Source of the DNA: Pseudomonas sp. KU26590
GTDB taxonomy: Bacteria > Pseudomonadota > Gammaproteobacteria > Pseudomonadales > Pseudomonadaceae
NCBI RefSeq assembly: GCF_026153515.1
Contig: NZ_CP110644.1
Coordinates: forward strand, 3,191,501-3,255,500
Direction of reading: 5' to 3'
DNA length: 64,000 bases
The notes under the pieces are model-generated. The model saw only the letters and a list, made by a program, of their open reading frames with translations, was not told the origin of the DNA and did no database searches. Made by a program: the position numbers and the translations under genes. Below are positions 17,829 through 27,584 of the stretch, in pieces (position 1 is the first letter of the stretch; every line of letters begins with the position of its first letter).

Positions 17829-18128
17829 CTGTAGACGCGCGCTTGCCCGCGAATGGGCGGTACATCCAACGCATGTTTATCGTCTGTACCGACGTCTTCG
17901 CGGGCAAGCGCGCTCCTACAATGGATCTTCGCCAAACCGAATAATCGCGGTGAATGAATAAGTTTTAGATACCGGCTTGCTGGTGAACGCAGAACCCGTA
18001 GGAGCGTGGCTTGTCCCGCGATCTGGCGCGAAGCGGTAGTAATCCGGTGGGCGCGGTCTTGCGGCAAAACCGAGGCGTCAGGTTTACGACTGCTGCGCAG
18101 CCGATCGCGGGACAAGCCACGCTCCTAC
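17829..18128. repeat. Two long-hairpin REP variants
   Basis: 17829-17958 is a partial copy of the 135-bp repeat downstream, with arms CGCGCTTGCCCGCGAA / TTCGCGGGCAAGCGCG. 17998-18128 is a different family: GTAGGAGCGTGGCTTGTCCC is repeated in inverse at the far end, enclosing about 80 bp. No gene is seen in 17755-18715; short ORFs here are translations of the repeats. Confidence 0.85.
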
Positions 18129-18160
18129 AATGGATCTTCGCCCAACCGGATAATCGCGGT

Positions 18161-18542
18161 GAATGCATAACCTGTGGGAGCCGGCTTGCTGGCGAATTGG
18201 GAGTTACATCCGACGCCTATTTATCGTCTGTACCGACGTCTTCGCGGGCAAGCGCGCTCCTACAATGGATCTTCGCCTAACCGGATAATCGCGGTGAATG
18301 CATAACCTGTGGGAGCCGGCTTGCTGGCGAATTGGGAGGTACATCCGACGCTTATTTATCGTTTGTACCGACGTCTTCGCGGGCAAGCGCGCTCCTACAA
18401 TGGATCTTCGCCCAACCGGATAATCGCGGTGAATGCATAACCTGTGGGAGCCGGCTTGCTGGCGAATTGGGAGGTACATCCGACGCTTATTTATCGTTTG
18501 TACCGACGTCTTCGCGGGCAAGCGCGCTCCTACAATGGATCG
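18161..18542. repeat. 135-bp tandem repeat, about 2.8 units
   Basis: Units begin at GAATGCATAACCTGTGGGAG at 18161, 18296 and 18431, exactly 135 bp apart and nearly identical; the third is cut near 18542. Each unit contains GGGAGCCGGCTTGCTGGCGAA, a GTACATCCGACG.../CGTTTGTACC segment and TTCGCGGGCAAGCGCGCTCC. Confidence 0.9.
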
Positions 18543-18669
18543 TGGCAACCGCCGGGAATCTGCGGCGTACACAGCTCCCGTTCCCGGCTAAAGCCGGTGC
18601 TACGGGGGATATGCGGTCCCACCTAGTCATGTGCTGCATCAGTGGGACCGGTCCCGCTGGGCGTGCAAA

Positions 18670-18703
18670 AAAAACGGCCTCCATTGCGGAGGCCGTTTTG
18701 TTT
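18670..18703. terminator. Bidirectional intrinsic terminator
   Basis: The stem ACGGCCTCC/GGAGGCCGT closes on ATTGC, with an A8 run on the left and TTTTGTTTT on the right. It lies 13 bp beyond the epimerase stop and so terminates that minus-strand gene. It could also stop transcription from the CMD operon. Confidence 0.92.
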
Positions 18704-18715
18704 TCAGGCGATTAC

Positions 18716-21700
18716 TCAGGCAACAAGGTCAGTCACGTGCAGCTCTTTCACGCCGACCAGCTGGATCTCGAAATCCGGGGTCGCGTCGGCGTTGACGCTG
18801 CCGTAGAGGATCCCGTCAGCGAACCGTATTTGCCCTGTCGCATCGTTGCTGTCAAAGGCGTTGCTGCCGATGAAGGTGAACGCGTCGATCCCCGGTGTCT
18901 GCGGATTGGCGTCCAGGGCGCTGAAGTCGAGCAGGTCGCCCTCGGCGCTCTTGAAGCCGTTGATCACGTCGCGCAACGCACCCACGCCCATGTCGGCGAT
19001 GGAGTCGAACACGTAAGTGTCCGCCCCGGTGCCGCCTGTCAGCGAGTCAGTGCCAGCGCCGCCGATCAAACGGTCGTTGCCCGAGCCACCGATCAGCGTG
19101 TCATTGCCGGCACCGCCGTTGAGCACGTTGGCGCCGCTGTTACCGGTCAGGCTGTCGGCGAAGGCGCTGCCGATCAGGTTCTCGACGCTCTTCAGCGTGT
19201 CCAGGCCTGAGCCCCCGGTGTTCTGCTGCGCCGAAGTCGAGAGCGTGGCGGTGATGCCGGACTGCGCACGGTCGTACGAAACGGTGTCATTGCCGTCGCG
19301 ACCGTCCAGCACGTTGTTGCCGCTGCCGGCGAACAGCATGTTGTCCAGGGCGTTACCGATGCCGTTGGCTGCATCAACGCTGTCGATGTACAGGTTTTCG
19401 ACGTTGCTGCCCAGGGTGAACGTCGCCAGGGTGCTGTGCACGCTGTCGATGCCACCGGAGACGCGATCGACGTTGGTTTCGATCACGCTGTCGCCGCTGT
19501 CGTCGACGTAGTAGGTGTCGTCGCCGTTGCCGCCGCTCATGCTGTCGGCACCGCCGGCGCCGTCAATCACGTTGACCGCGGCGTTGCCGGTGATGAAGTT
19601 GCGCAGCTCGTTGCCGTTGCCGTCGATGGCCGAAACACCGGTGAGCACCAGGTTTTCCAGGTTCGCGCCGAGGGTCCAGCTGACCGATGCCTGCACCGTG
19701 TCGATCTGCGACGGTGAGTCGCTGCTTTCGGTGACGCTGTCGAAGGCGTTGTCGACGATGTAAATGTCGTTGCCTTCGCCACCGCTCATGCTGTCGGCGC
19801 CAAGGTCGCCGTCCAGCGTGTCATTGCCGGACGAGCCCACCAGGGTGTCGGCCTGATCGGTGCCGAAAATCTTCCCGCCCTCGTTCTGCACGCCGTCGAA
19901 AATGGCCTGCACGCTGTTGTTGTCGCTCGGGTCGCCTTTGAAGCCCAGGTCGTCGGCGATGTAGTCGGCCAGACGCTGACCGACGATCTCGGCAGACTCT
20001 TCGTGCAAGTGCCAGACGTCATCGGGATACACCAGCGGGTCGACTTCGTGGCGCAATGGCAGGTCCGTGTAGTCCACCGCAATCTTCACGTCGTCACGCT
20101 GGGCGGCGATCGCTTCCTGGGTGGCGCGCACGTAGCCGACGCCCTCGACGATGCCGGCGATCTTCTCTTCCGAGAAACCGCGTGCGCGGGCCGCGTCCTG
20201 GTCGTAGTGACCGGTTTCCATCATGTACACGTTGAAGTTGCCGAACTGCGCGTGCAAGTAATCGAACACCGACAGTGTCGCGGCCTTGTACGACGCCGCA
20301 GCGGCGTCCTTGTCTGAAGCGCGGGCGATTTCCTGCGCCGCTTCCTCGCCCTGGCCCCAGATGATGCCCATGGTCACGTTGTCGACCGCCTTCAACTCGG
20401 TGAGCTGGTCGTTCAACAAGGCCACGGCGCGCAACAGCGCCGGGCCCGGTTGATCGGTGTCGGTCAGCCACCAGCACAGTTTCAGTTCTTCGGCGCCGAG
20501 GGTCGACATGCCGTTGACCGTGCTGCCGCCCACCGCGAGGTCGATGCCATTGCCGTCGGCATCGTTGAACTGGCTGCGCACGTCATAGGTGGTGTACTTG
20601 CTCAAGCCGTCCACGAGCATGGTTGTGCCGGACTGGCTGTCGTCTTCGGTCATGCGCAACAGACGGGCGTTGGACTGGCCGAGGGTCGGCAGGAACAGGA
20701 TGTCCTGGTCGGCCCGCGAGCCGAAGACGAAATCGTCGGCCGTGAGGGTGTTCATGTAGTTACCGCTCAAGGCGATCTCGAAGCGGTGACCGTCGGCGTC
20801 AGGAACGCTGGATTTGATGTAGGTCTTGTCGCCGGCAGCGTTCAGGCTCAGGTACAGCGTGCCGTTGCTGCCGTCGCCCAGGCCGAGGAACCCCAGGGTC
20901 GACACGTCGATCTTGTCCACGCCGTGGGTGAAATCGTAGATCGTGTCGGTGGCGGTGACGCCGCCGGTGGTGTAGTCGCGGTAGCTGTCCTGGACGCTGG
21001 TGTAGCGGAAGGTGTCGGCACCTTCGCCGCCGTACAGCGAGTCGCGACCGGCACCGCCGTCGACGATGTCCGGGCCGGCGCCGGCGCGAATGGTGTCGTT
21101 GCCGCCCAAACCGAGGATCAGGTCCGCCCCGGTCGTCCCCGCCAGGGTTTCGCCGCTGGCGGTGCCAGTGATAGTGCTGGCCGGCGCGTCGGCCACGGCC
21201 AGGGCAAAGCTGTCACTGACCGACGCGCCCGACGGGTCGGTGGCCTTGATCAGTAGCGTGTAGTTGCCGGAGGCCGTGCTGGTCGGCGTGCCGCTGAAGG
21301 TCAGGCGGGTGCTGTCGAAGCTGAGCCAGTCGGGCAGGGCGCTGCCATCGGCCAGGGTCGCGGTGTAGGTCAGTGCGTCGTTGTTGCCGTCGGAAAAGCT
21401 GTTGCTGGTGACGGCGTAGGTGAACGGCGAGTTTTCCGTCGCGTTCTGGTCCAGCAGCGGAATCACCACCACCGGCGCCACGTTGCTCGGCACGTTCTGG
21501 TTGGCGAAGACGAAATGGCTGGCGTTCAGGCTGCCGGCCAGATTGCCCGCCAGGGACAGCTCGAAACGGTTGCCGCTGGCGTCCGCGACGTTGTCCTTGA
21601 CGTAGGTGCGGTTGTTGCTGGCGTTGTAGGTCACCTGCAGGGTGCCGTTGAGGCCGTTGCCCAGCCCGGTATAACCCAGCCCAGAGAGGTCGATCTTGTC

Positions 21701-24331
21701 GGCGGCCACATCGAAATCAAGGATTTGGTCGCTGGCGCTGGTGGTCGCCGTGCGGTAGCTGTCCTGGGTGGAGGTGAAGCGGAACACGTCCGAGCCCGCG
21801 CCACCGGTGAGCTTGTCGGCACCGGCGCCACCGATGAGGATGTCGTTGCCGTCGCCGCCGTTCAGGGTGTCGTTGCCTGCGCCGCCGAAGAGCTGATCGT
21901 TGCCGGTGGTGCCCGTCAACGTGTCGTTGCCCGGCGTGCCGTTGATCACGCCCGGCGTCACCGGCACGTCCTGCACGGCGAGGGTGAAGCTGTCGCTGAC
22001 GTTGGCGTTGCTGGCGTCGCTCGCGGTGATCTTGATCGCGTAGGTGCCCGACGCGGTGTCGCCCGGGGTGCCGCTGAAGGTGCGGGTCGCCGCGTCGAAG
22101 ATCAGCCAGGTAGGCAGGGCGGTGCCGTCGGCCAGGGTCGCGGTGTAGCTGAGGGTGTCGTTGTTCGGATCGGTGAAGCTGGTGCCGGGCACGACGTAGC
22201 TGAACGGCGTGTTCTCGGTAGCGTTCTGATCCAGCAGCGGGTTGGCGACGACGGGGGCCTGGTTGGCGACCGGCGCAGTGGCGAACACGAAGTTGGCGCT
22301 GGTCAGTTTGTCGAGGTAGTTGCCCACGAGCGCGACTTCGAAGCGGTTGCCCTCGGCATCGGCGGTCAGCGACTTGATGTAGGTCTTGTCGCCGGCGTCG
22401 TTGAGCACCGCGTACACGGTGTTGTTCATGCCGTCGGCAAGGCCGGTGAGGCCCAGCTTGGAAAGGTCGATCTTGTCGGCGGTGACGTCGAAATCGGTGA
22501 TCACGTCGCCCAGGTTCGCGCCGCCGGCATTGTAGTTGCGGTAGCTGTCGGTGCGGCTGGAGAACACGAAGGTGTCCGCCCCGGCGCCGCCACTCAGGGT
22601 GTCTTGCCCGGCGCCGCCGTCGAGTCGATCGTCACCGGCGCCGCCCGCCAGGCTGTCGTTACCGGCCAGGCCCAGCAGCGTGTCGGCCGAGTCAGTGCCC
22701 TGCAGCGAGTCATTGCCGGTCGTGCCGGTGAGGGTACGATTGAAGATGAAGTTGTCGGCGGTCAGTGCGCTGACGAGGTTGCCGGCCAGGATCAGTTCGA
22801 AGCGATTGCCATTGGCGTCAGCGTCGTAGTCCTTGATGTAGGTGCGGTCGTTGCTGGCGCTGTAGCTGACCTGCAAGGTGCCGCCACGGCCGTTGCCCAG
22901 CCCGGTAAAGCCCAGTCCGGCGAGGTCGATCTTGTCCTGGGTCGGATCGAAGTCGGTGATGGTGTCGTCAAAGCTGGTGGTCGCGGTGCGGTAGCTGTCG
23001 GTTTCGCTGGTGAAGCGAAAGATATCCGCGCCTGCGCCGCCAGTGAGCTTATCGACCCCGGCGCCGCCGATGAGGATATCGCTGCCGCCACCGCCGTTGA
23101 CAGTGTCATTGCCCGCGCCGGCGTAGAAGATCTCGTTGGCGTCGCTGCCCGGCAGGGTGTCGTTGCCGTCGGTGCCCTGAACCGCCACCACTGGGACGGT
23201 CGCGCTGACGTAGCTGCCATCGCCATACAGCAGGGTGTCGCCCTTGGTGGTGTGGCTGATGGTGTTGCCGATGATGCTGTTGCGGTCGGTGCCGTCTTCG
23301 TTGCGCTCGGCGACGCCATAGGTAGACAGCGCGCTGCCGTTGATGGTGTTGCCCTGAACGGTGTTGTCGCTGCCGTTGTAATACTTGCCCGAAACGCCCT
23401 TGGTGTCGTCGTAGGACTGGATGATGATTTCCGGTACGCTGCCGCCCAGTGCGTTGTTGCTCACGGTGTTATTGGTGACGTCGACGTTGTTGCTGCCGTA
23501 GATGCGCACACCGGCGCTGGCGTTGTCGTGTATGTCGACACCGGTCATGGTGACCTCGCTGGAGAGCTTGATCAGCACGCCTTCGGCGCCGTTGCCATAC
23601 ACCTCACCACCGGTGATGGTGATGTTGTTCGGCGAAGGAATGTTCTCGCTGCCGCGCTGCACCACGATGCCGCCACCGCCGTTGCCGTAGGCGACGTTGT
23701 TGCTGAGGGTGAAATCGTGGCTGCTGGTCACCACGTTGAAACCGTGGCGATCGTTGTCGTAGGCGATGTTGTTTTCGAAGGTGCTGTCGCTCAGGAAGTC
23801 AGCAACGAAGCCGTCCAGGCCGTTGCCATGGGACACGCTGTTCTTGATGACCATGTTCACGGTCTGTTCGTGGGGGTCGAAGCCGTAACCGGAGCAGTCC
23901 TTGATCTCCACGCCGTCGAGGGTGACGTTGGAGTCGTACCCTTCCTTGCCGGGGATATAGCCGTTGAACCAGCCGTCGATCTTGCCGGTGGTGTTATCCC
24001 GGTTGCCGTCGATGGTCAGGTTGCTCAGGCCGAAATCGTGGGTCTCTTCGCCATAGGCAGAGCGGATGACGCCGGTGATTTTCGTGTCGGAACCGTCGGC
24101 CACCTTGATGTTCGAGACGCCCATGCCGTCGCCGTACATGTAGACGTTGCTCTTGAGCATGAGACAACCGTCGGACGGTTCCTCGCCGCCTGACACGATG
24201 TAGGTGCCCGGGGGTACATAGACTTGTCCTCCGCCAGCCGCCGCCGCTGCATCAATCGCTTGTTGGATGGCTGCAGTGTCGTCAGAAACGCCATCTCCTT
24301 TGGCGCCAAAATCTTGGACGTTAAAAATCAT
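18716..24331 (-). CDS. psmE: Secreted mannuronan C5-epimerase / alginate O-acetylesterase (PsmE-like)
   Basis: A 1871-aa calcium-binding extracellular enzyme that converts mannuronate to guluronate in alginate and probably removes O-acetyl groups. Residues 1-380 are an AlgE-type A module; counted from this start, K117, Y149, D152 and H154 (SGYGFDPH) fall at the positions of the AlgE4 catalytic residues. R modules with GGxGxDxLxGG repeats lie at about 384-530, 532-685, 790-940 and 1055-1205. Two putative Ig/cadherin-like modules are at about 690-790 and 940-1050. A SASA/SGNH-type esterase is at about 1209-1467 (LGQSN, WGQGE, DDVWHLH). RTX repeats fill the C-terminus, implying type I secretion without a signal peptide. 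The start ATG 24331 has GGAG; the GTG at 24349 is less likely. No secretion genes are nearby. Confidence 0.93.
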   Translation of the reverse strand: MIFNVQDFGAKGDGVSDDTAAIQQAIDAAAAAGGGQVYVPPGTYIVSGGEEPSDGCLMLKSNVYMYGDGMGVSNIKVADGSDTKITGVIRSAYGEETHDFGLSNLTIDGNRDNTTGKIDGWFNGYIPGKEGYDSNVTLDGVEIKDCSGYGFDPHEQTVNMVIKNSVSHGNGLDGFVADFLSDSTFENNIAYDNDRHGFNVVTSSHDFTLSNNVAYGNGGGGIVVQRGSENIPSPNNITITGGEVYGNGAEGVLIKLSSEVTMTGVDIHDNASAGVRIYGSNNVDVTNNTVSNNALGGSVPEIIIQSYDDTKGVSGKYYNGSDNTVQGNTINGSALSTYGVAERNEDGTDRNSIIGNTISHTTKGDTLLYGDGSYVSATVPVVAVQGTDGNDTLPGSDANEIFYAGAGNDTVNGGGGSDILIGGAGVDKLTGGAGADIFRFTSETDSYRTATTSFDDTITDFDPTQDKIDLAGLGFTGLGNGRGGTLQVSYSASNDRTYIKDYDADANGNRFELILAGNLVSALTADNFIFNRTLTGTTGNDSLQGTDSADTLLGLAGNDSLAGGAGDDRLDGGAGQDTLSGGAGADTFVFSSRTDSYRNYNAGGANLGDVITDFDVTADKIDLSKLGLTGLADGMNNTVYAVLNDAGDKTYIKSLTADAEGNRFEVALVGNYLDKLTSANFVFATAPVANQAPVVANPLLDQNATENTPFSYVVPGTSFTDPNNDTLSYTATLADGTALPTWLIFDAATRTFSGTPGDTASGTYAIKITASDASNANVSDSFTLAVQDVPVTPGVINGTPGNDTLTGTTGNDQLFGGAGNDTLNGGDGNDILIGGAGADKLTGGAGSDVFRFTSTQDSYRTATTSASDQILDFDVAADKIDLSGLGYTGLGNGLNGTLQVTYNASNNRTYVKDNVADASGNRFELSLAGNLAGSLNASHFVFANQNVPSNVAPVVVIPLLDQNATENSPFTYAVTSNSFSDGNNDALTYTATLADGSALPDWLSFDSTRLTFSGTPTSTASGNYTLLIKATDPSGASVSDSFALAVADAPASTITGTASGETLAGTTGADLILGLGGNDTIRAGAGPDIVDGGAGRDSLYGGEGADTFRYTSVQDSYRDYTTGGVTATDTIYDFTHGVDKIDVSTLGFLGLGDGSNGTLYLSLNAAGDKTYIKSSVPDADGHRFEIALSGNYMNTLTADDFVFGSRADQDILFLPTLGQSNARLLRMTEDDSQSGTTMLVDGLSKYTTYDVRSQFNDADGNGIDLAVGGSTVNGMSTLGAEELKLCWWLTDTDQPGPALLRAVALLNDQLTELKAVDNVTMGIIWGQGEEAAQEIARASDKDAAAASYKAATLSVFDYLHAQFGNFNVYMMETGHYDQDAARARGFSEEKIAGIVEGVGYVRATQEAIAAQRDDVKIAVDYTDLPLRHEVDPLVYPDDVWHLHEESAEIVGQRLADYIADDLGFKGDPSDNNSVQAIFDGVQNEGGKIFGTDQADTLVGSSGNDTLDGDLGADSMSGGEGNDIYIVDNAFDSVTESSDSPSQIDTVQASVSWTLGANLENLVLTGVSAIDGNGNELRNFITGNAAVNVIDGAGGADSMSGGNGDDTYYVDDSGDSVIETNVDRVSGGIDSVHSTLATFTLGSNVENLYIDSVDAANGIGNALDNMLFAGSGNNVLDGRDGNDTVSYDRAQSGITATLSTSAQQNTGGSGLDTLKSVENLIGSAFADSLTGNSGANVLNGGAGNDTLIGGSGNDRLIGGAGTDSLTGGTGADTYVFDSIADMGVGALRDVINGFKSAEGDLLDFSALDANPQTPGIDAFTFIGSNAFDSNDATGQIRFADGILYGSVNADATPDFEIQLVGVKELHVTDLVA

Positions 24332-24442
24332 GTACTTATCTCCGGTCACAGGCTTAGGTCACGCTGCGTGCCAATTTCCAATCGGCACGGCAGCAGGTAT
24401 GACCTACCTGAACGGAAAAGTTGTCGCCGTATGTCGGGAAAC

Positions 24443-24498
24443 CGTCACTTTGTGACGATCGGCATATTTGGGTGGCTGTTATCGTCACATAATTGACG
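24443..24498. promoter_or_regulatory. Paired palindromes upstream of the epimerase gene
   Basis: CGTCAC-TTT-GTGACG (24443-24457) and CGTCA-CATAAT-TGACG (24483-24498) share arms and start 40 bp apart, about four helical turns. They lie 112-167 bp upstream of the psmE start. They look like a pair of regulator sites, but the regulator is unknown. The rest of 24332-24743 contains REP elements. Confidence 0.5.
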
Positions 24499-24567
24499 TT
24501 TGAGGTGCTGTGCTTTTCTGACACTTTTGCCGGTGGGGGGTGGGTCGCGGGGGCATGCGGAGCGTTC

Positions 24568-24743
24568 GTAGGACCGGCTTCAGCCGTGAAGAGGCCAGTG
24601 GGTGCGCCGTAGATTTCGCGGTGTGAATGCCGACGCCTTCCCGGCTAAAGCCGGTCCCACAGGTGAATGCGGTCGAATAGTAGGACCGGCTTCAGCCGGG
24701 AAGAGGCCAGTCTGTGCGCCGTAGATTTCGCGGTGTGAATGCC
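24568..24743. repeat. REP array, left of the IS element
   Basis: REPs are at 24568-24591, 24638-24661 (inverted) and 24681-24704. They are joined by a repeated linker (GTGCGCCGTAGATTTCGCGG, then TGTGAATGCC). The linker is interrupted by the IS at 24744 and resumes at 26003. Confidence 0.88.
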
Positions 24744-24751
24744 TGTAGTGG

Positions 24752-25965
<1,214 letters not shown>

Positions 25966-26002
25966 TTATCGAGGTGTCCGGGGAAATTAGACCACTGCAG
26001 CC

Positions 26003-26216
26003 GACGCCTTCCCGGCTAAAGCCGGTCCCACAAGGTTCGCGTTCAGCCAGCCCACGGGATGCACGCGATGCTCTTTAGTAGGACCGGCTTCAGCCGGGAA
26101 GGGGCCAGTGGGTGCGCCGTAGATTTTGTGGTGTGAATGCCGACGTCTTCCCGGCTAAAGCCGGTCCTACAAGTGGCCGCGGTCATTCAGTCAGACTGCG
26201 GTCATTCAGTGAGACT
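26003..26216. repeat. REP array right of the IS, plus a 19-bp tandem duplication
   Basis: REPs at 26009-26032, 26078-26101 and 26148-26171 continue the array broken by the IS. At 26179-26216, GCGGTCATTCAGTCAGACT is followed immediately by a copy with one mismatch. No gene is visible before 26236. Confidence 0.85.
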
Positions 26217-26235
26217 TCGGTCGGTTATCAGCCTG

Positions 26236-27447
26236 CTACGCCACTTCGGCCGGGGCGCAGCGCAGGCAGTCGCGGCCTTCGCCCTTGGCGACGTAGAGGG
26301 CCTTGTCGGCCATGGCGATGAGCACTTCGGCGCTGGCCTGGGGTGCGCTGGCGAGGGCGACGCCCAGGCTGATGGTGACTCTGGCGCCATCGCCCTGCAC
26401 AGGGTGAGGCACATTCAACGCGGCGACCGCTGCACGCAGGTTTTCCGCCAGCGCCCTGGCCTGGGCCGGGTGGGCGTGGGTCATGAGCACGAGGATTTCT
26501 TCGCCGCCAAACCGGAAGGTCAGGGCCCCGGCTTTATACGCGACGCGCTGGATCACGCCGCTGAGCAGTCGCAGGCAGGTGTCACCCTGCAGGTGCCCGT
26601 AGTTGTCGTTGTAGGATTTGAAGTGATCGATGTCCAGCAGGATGACCGCGACGTTCGTGGGCGTCTGCGCCGCGCGGTTCCACAGGGAGGCCAGTACCTC
26701 GCCCTGAAAGCGCCGGTTGAACAATTGCGTCAGCGAATCGATGCGCGCCAGTTCCACCAACTGCGATTGCAGCAACCGGCCGCGCAGTGCAAACAGATAA
26801 CTCAAGCGGTTGCCGTGTTCCAGAAACCAAGACGCCATCATCAGCAACGCCGAGGTAGAGAAGAACAACAGCGCATTGGCCTGCCAGATCTGAAAGTCGG
26901 CGAAGTCTGCGAGGTAAGTGGTCACCAACTGGATGACCAGCATGCAGGCCATGGCCACCGCCGCAAAGCGCACCGGCACCTGCTGGATCACCGTGCAGTA
27001 CACCATGATCAGCAGCATCCCCAACTGATAGTGCAAGCGAAACGGGCTTTCGCTGAAGATCATGACCACCAGCGGCATCACCGAACACATCACGGTGCCG
27101 ATGGCGGCTGTTGCTTCGACAGTGCGCCGGTTGCTGGCCCGGCGCGCGAGGATCAACAGAACAATGAATATCGGGGTCATCAGGCAGACACGGCCCAGGG
27201 CCACGTAGACAAACATGTCGTTGAGGCTGAGCCAGTCACTGACCATAAACAGGTTGTAGATGAGGATGCCGCCAATGCCCACTGCGGTCAGAAACTGGCG
27301 GCGTTGCTCCAGTGTCTCGCCCTGGTAACGACGCTCCAGCGCCGGGCTGAAACGCAAACCGCGAAAGCGCGACGCGATGGTGCGATCGACCTCGGCAAGA
27401 AGTTGCGCGTCATTGGGACCAGGTCGATCGAGGACAAAGGAAAGCAT
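26236..27447 (-). CDS. Membrane diguanylate cyclase (GGDEF)
   Basis: A 403-aa protein. Six hydrophobic helices span about 50-210, and the GGDEF domain covers about 235-395 with the active site FGGEEI at 313-318 and metal-binding DIDHFK. The inhibitory RxxD site five residues before the motif is absent (KAGA), so product inhibition is not expected. It makes cyclic-di-GMP. The start is set at the ATG at 27447 (MLSFVLDRPG); ATG 27483 or GTG 27486 are alternatives and no start has a strong RBS. Confidence 0.88.
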   Translation of the reverse strand: MLSFVLDRPGPNDAQLLAEVDRTIASRFRGLRFSPALERRYQGETLEQRRQFLTAVGIGGILIYNLFMVSDWLSLNDMFVYVALGRVCLMTPIFIVLLILARRASNRRTVEATAAIGTVMCSVMPLVVMIFSESPFRLHYQLGMLLIMVYCTVIQQVPVRFAAVAMACMLVIQLVTTYLADFADFQIWQANALLFFSTSALLMMASWFLEHGNRLSYLFALRGRLLQSQLVELARIDSLTQLFNRRFQGEVLASLWNRAAQTPTNVAVILLDIDHFKSYNDNYGHLQGDTCLRLLSGVIQRVAYKAGALTFRFGGEEILVLMTHAHPAQARALAENLRAAVAALNVPHPVQGDGARVTISLGVALASAPQASAEVLIAMADKALYVAKGEGRDCLRCAPAEVA

Positions 27448-27584
27448 GTTGCACCAAAGGGGTGGGTTACCGGATTGTGACATCACCAGTGATGCCTTAG
27501 TGCCATCATTTCGTCGGAGCGCTGGTTTCGCAAGGACTGACCGATCAAGCGTCAGGTTTGCGATGAACAGCGCTCCGTCTTGCC

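Noticed and set aside
18161..18542. Possible CRISPR array
   Set aside because: The whole 135-bp unit is repeated with no unique spacers, and there are no cas genes.
17764..18684. Several small ORFs over the repeats
   Set aside because: Their peptides recur with the repeat units on both strands, so they are translations of palindromes, not genes.
21515..24193. 892-aa plus-strand ORF antisense to the epimerase
   Set aside because: It mirrors the GC-rich repeats of psmE, shows only A/V/G-rich low complexity, and has no motif or RBS; psmE on the other strand has complete catalytic domains.
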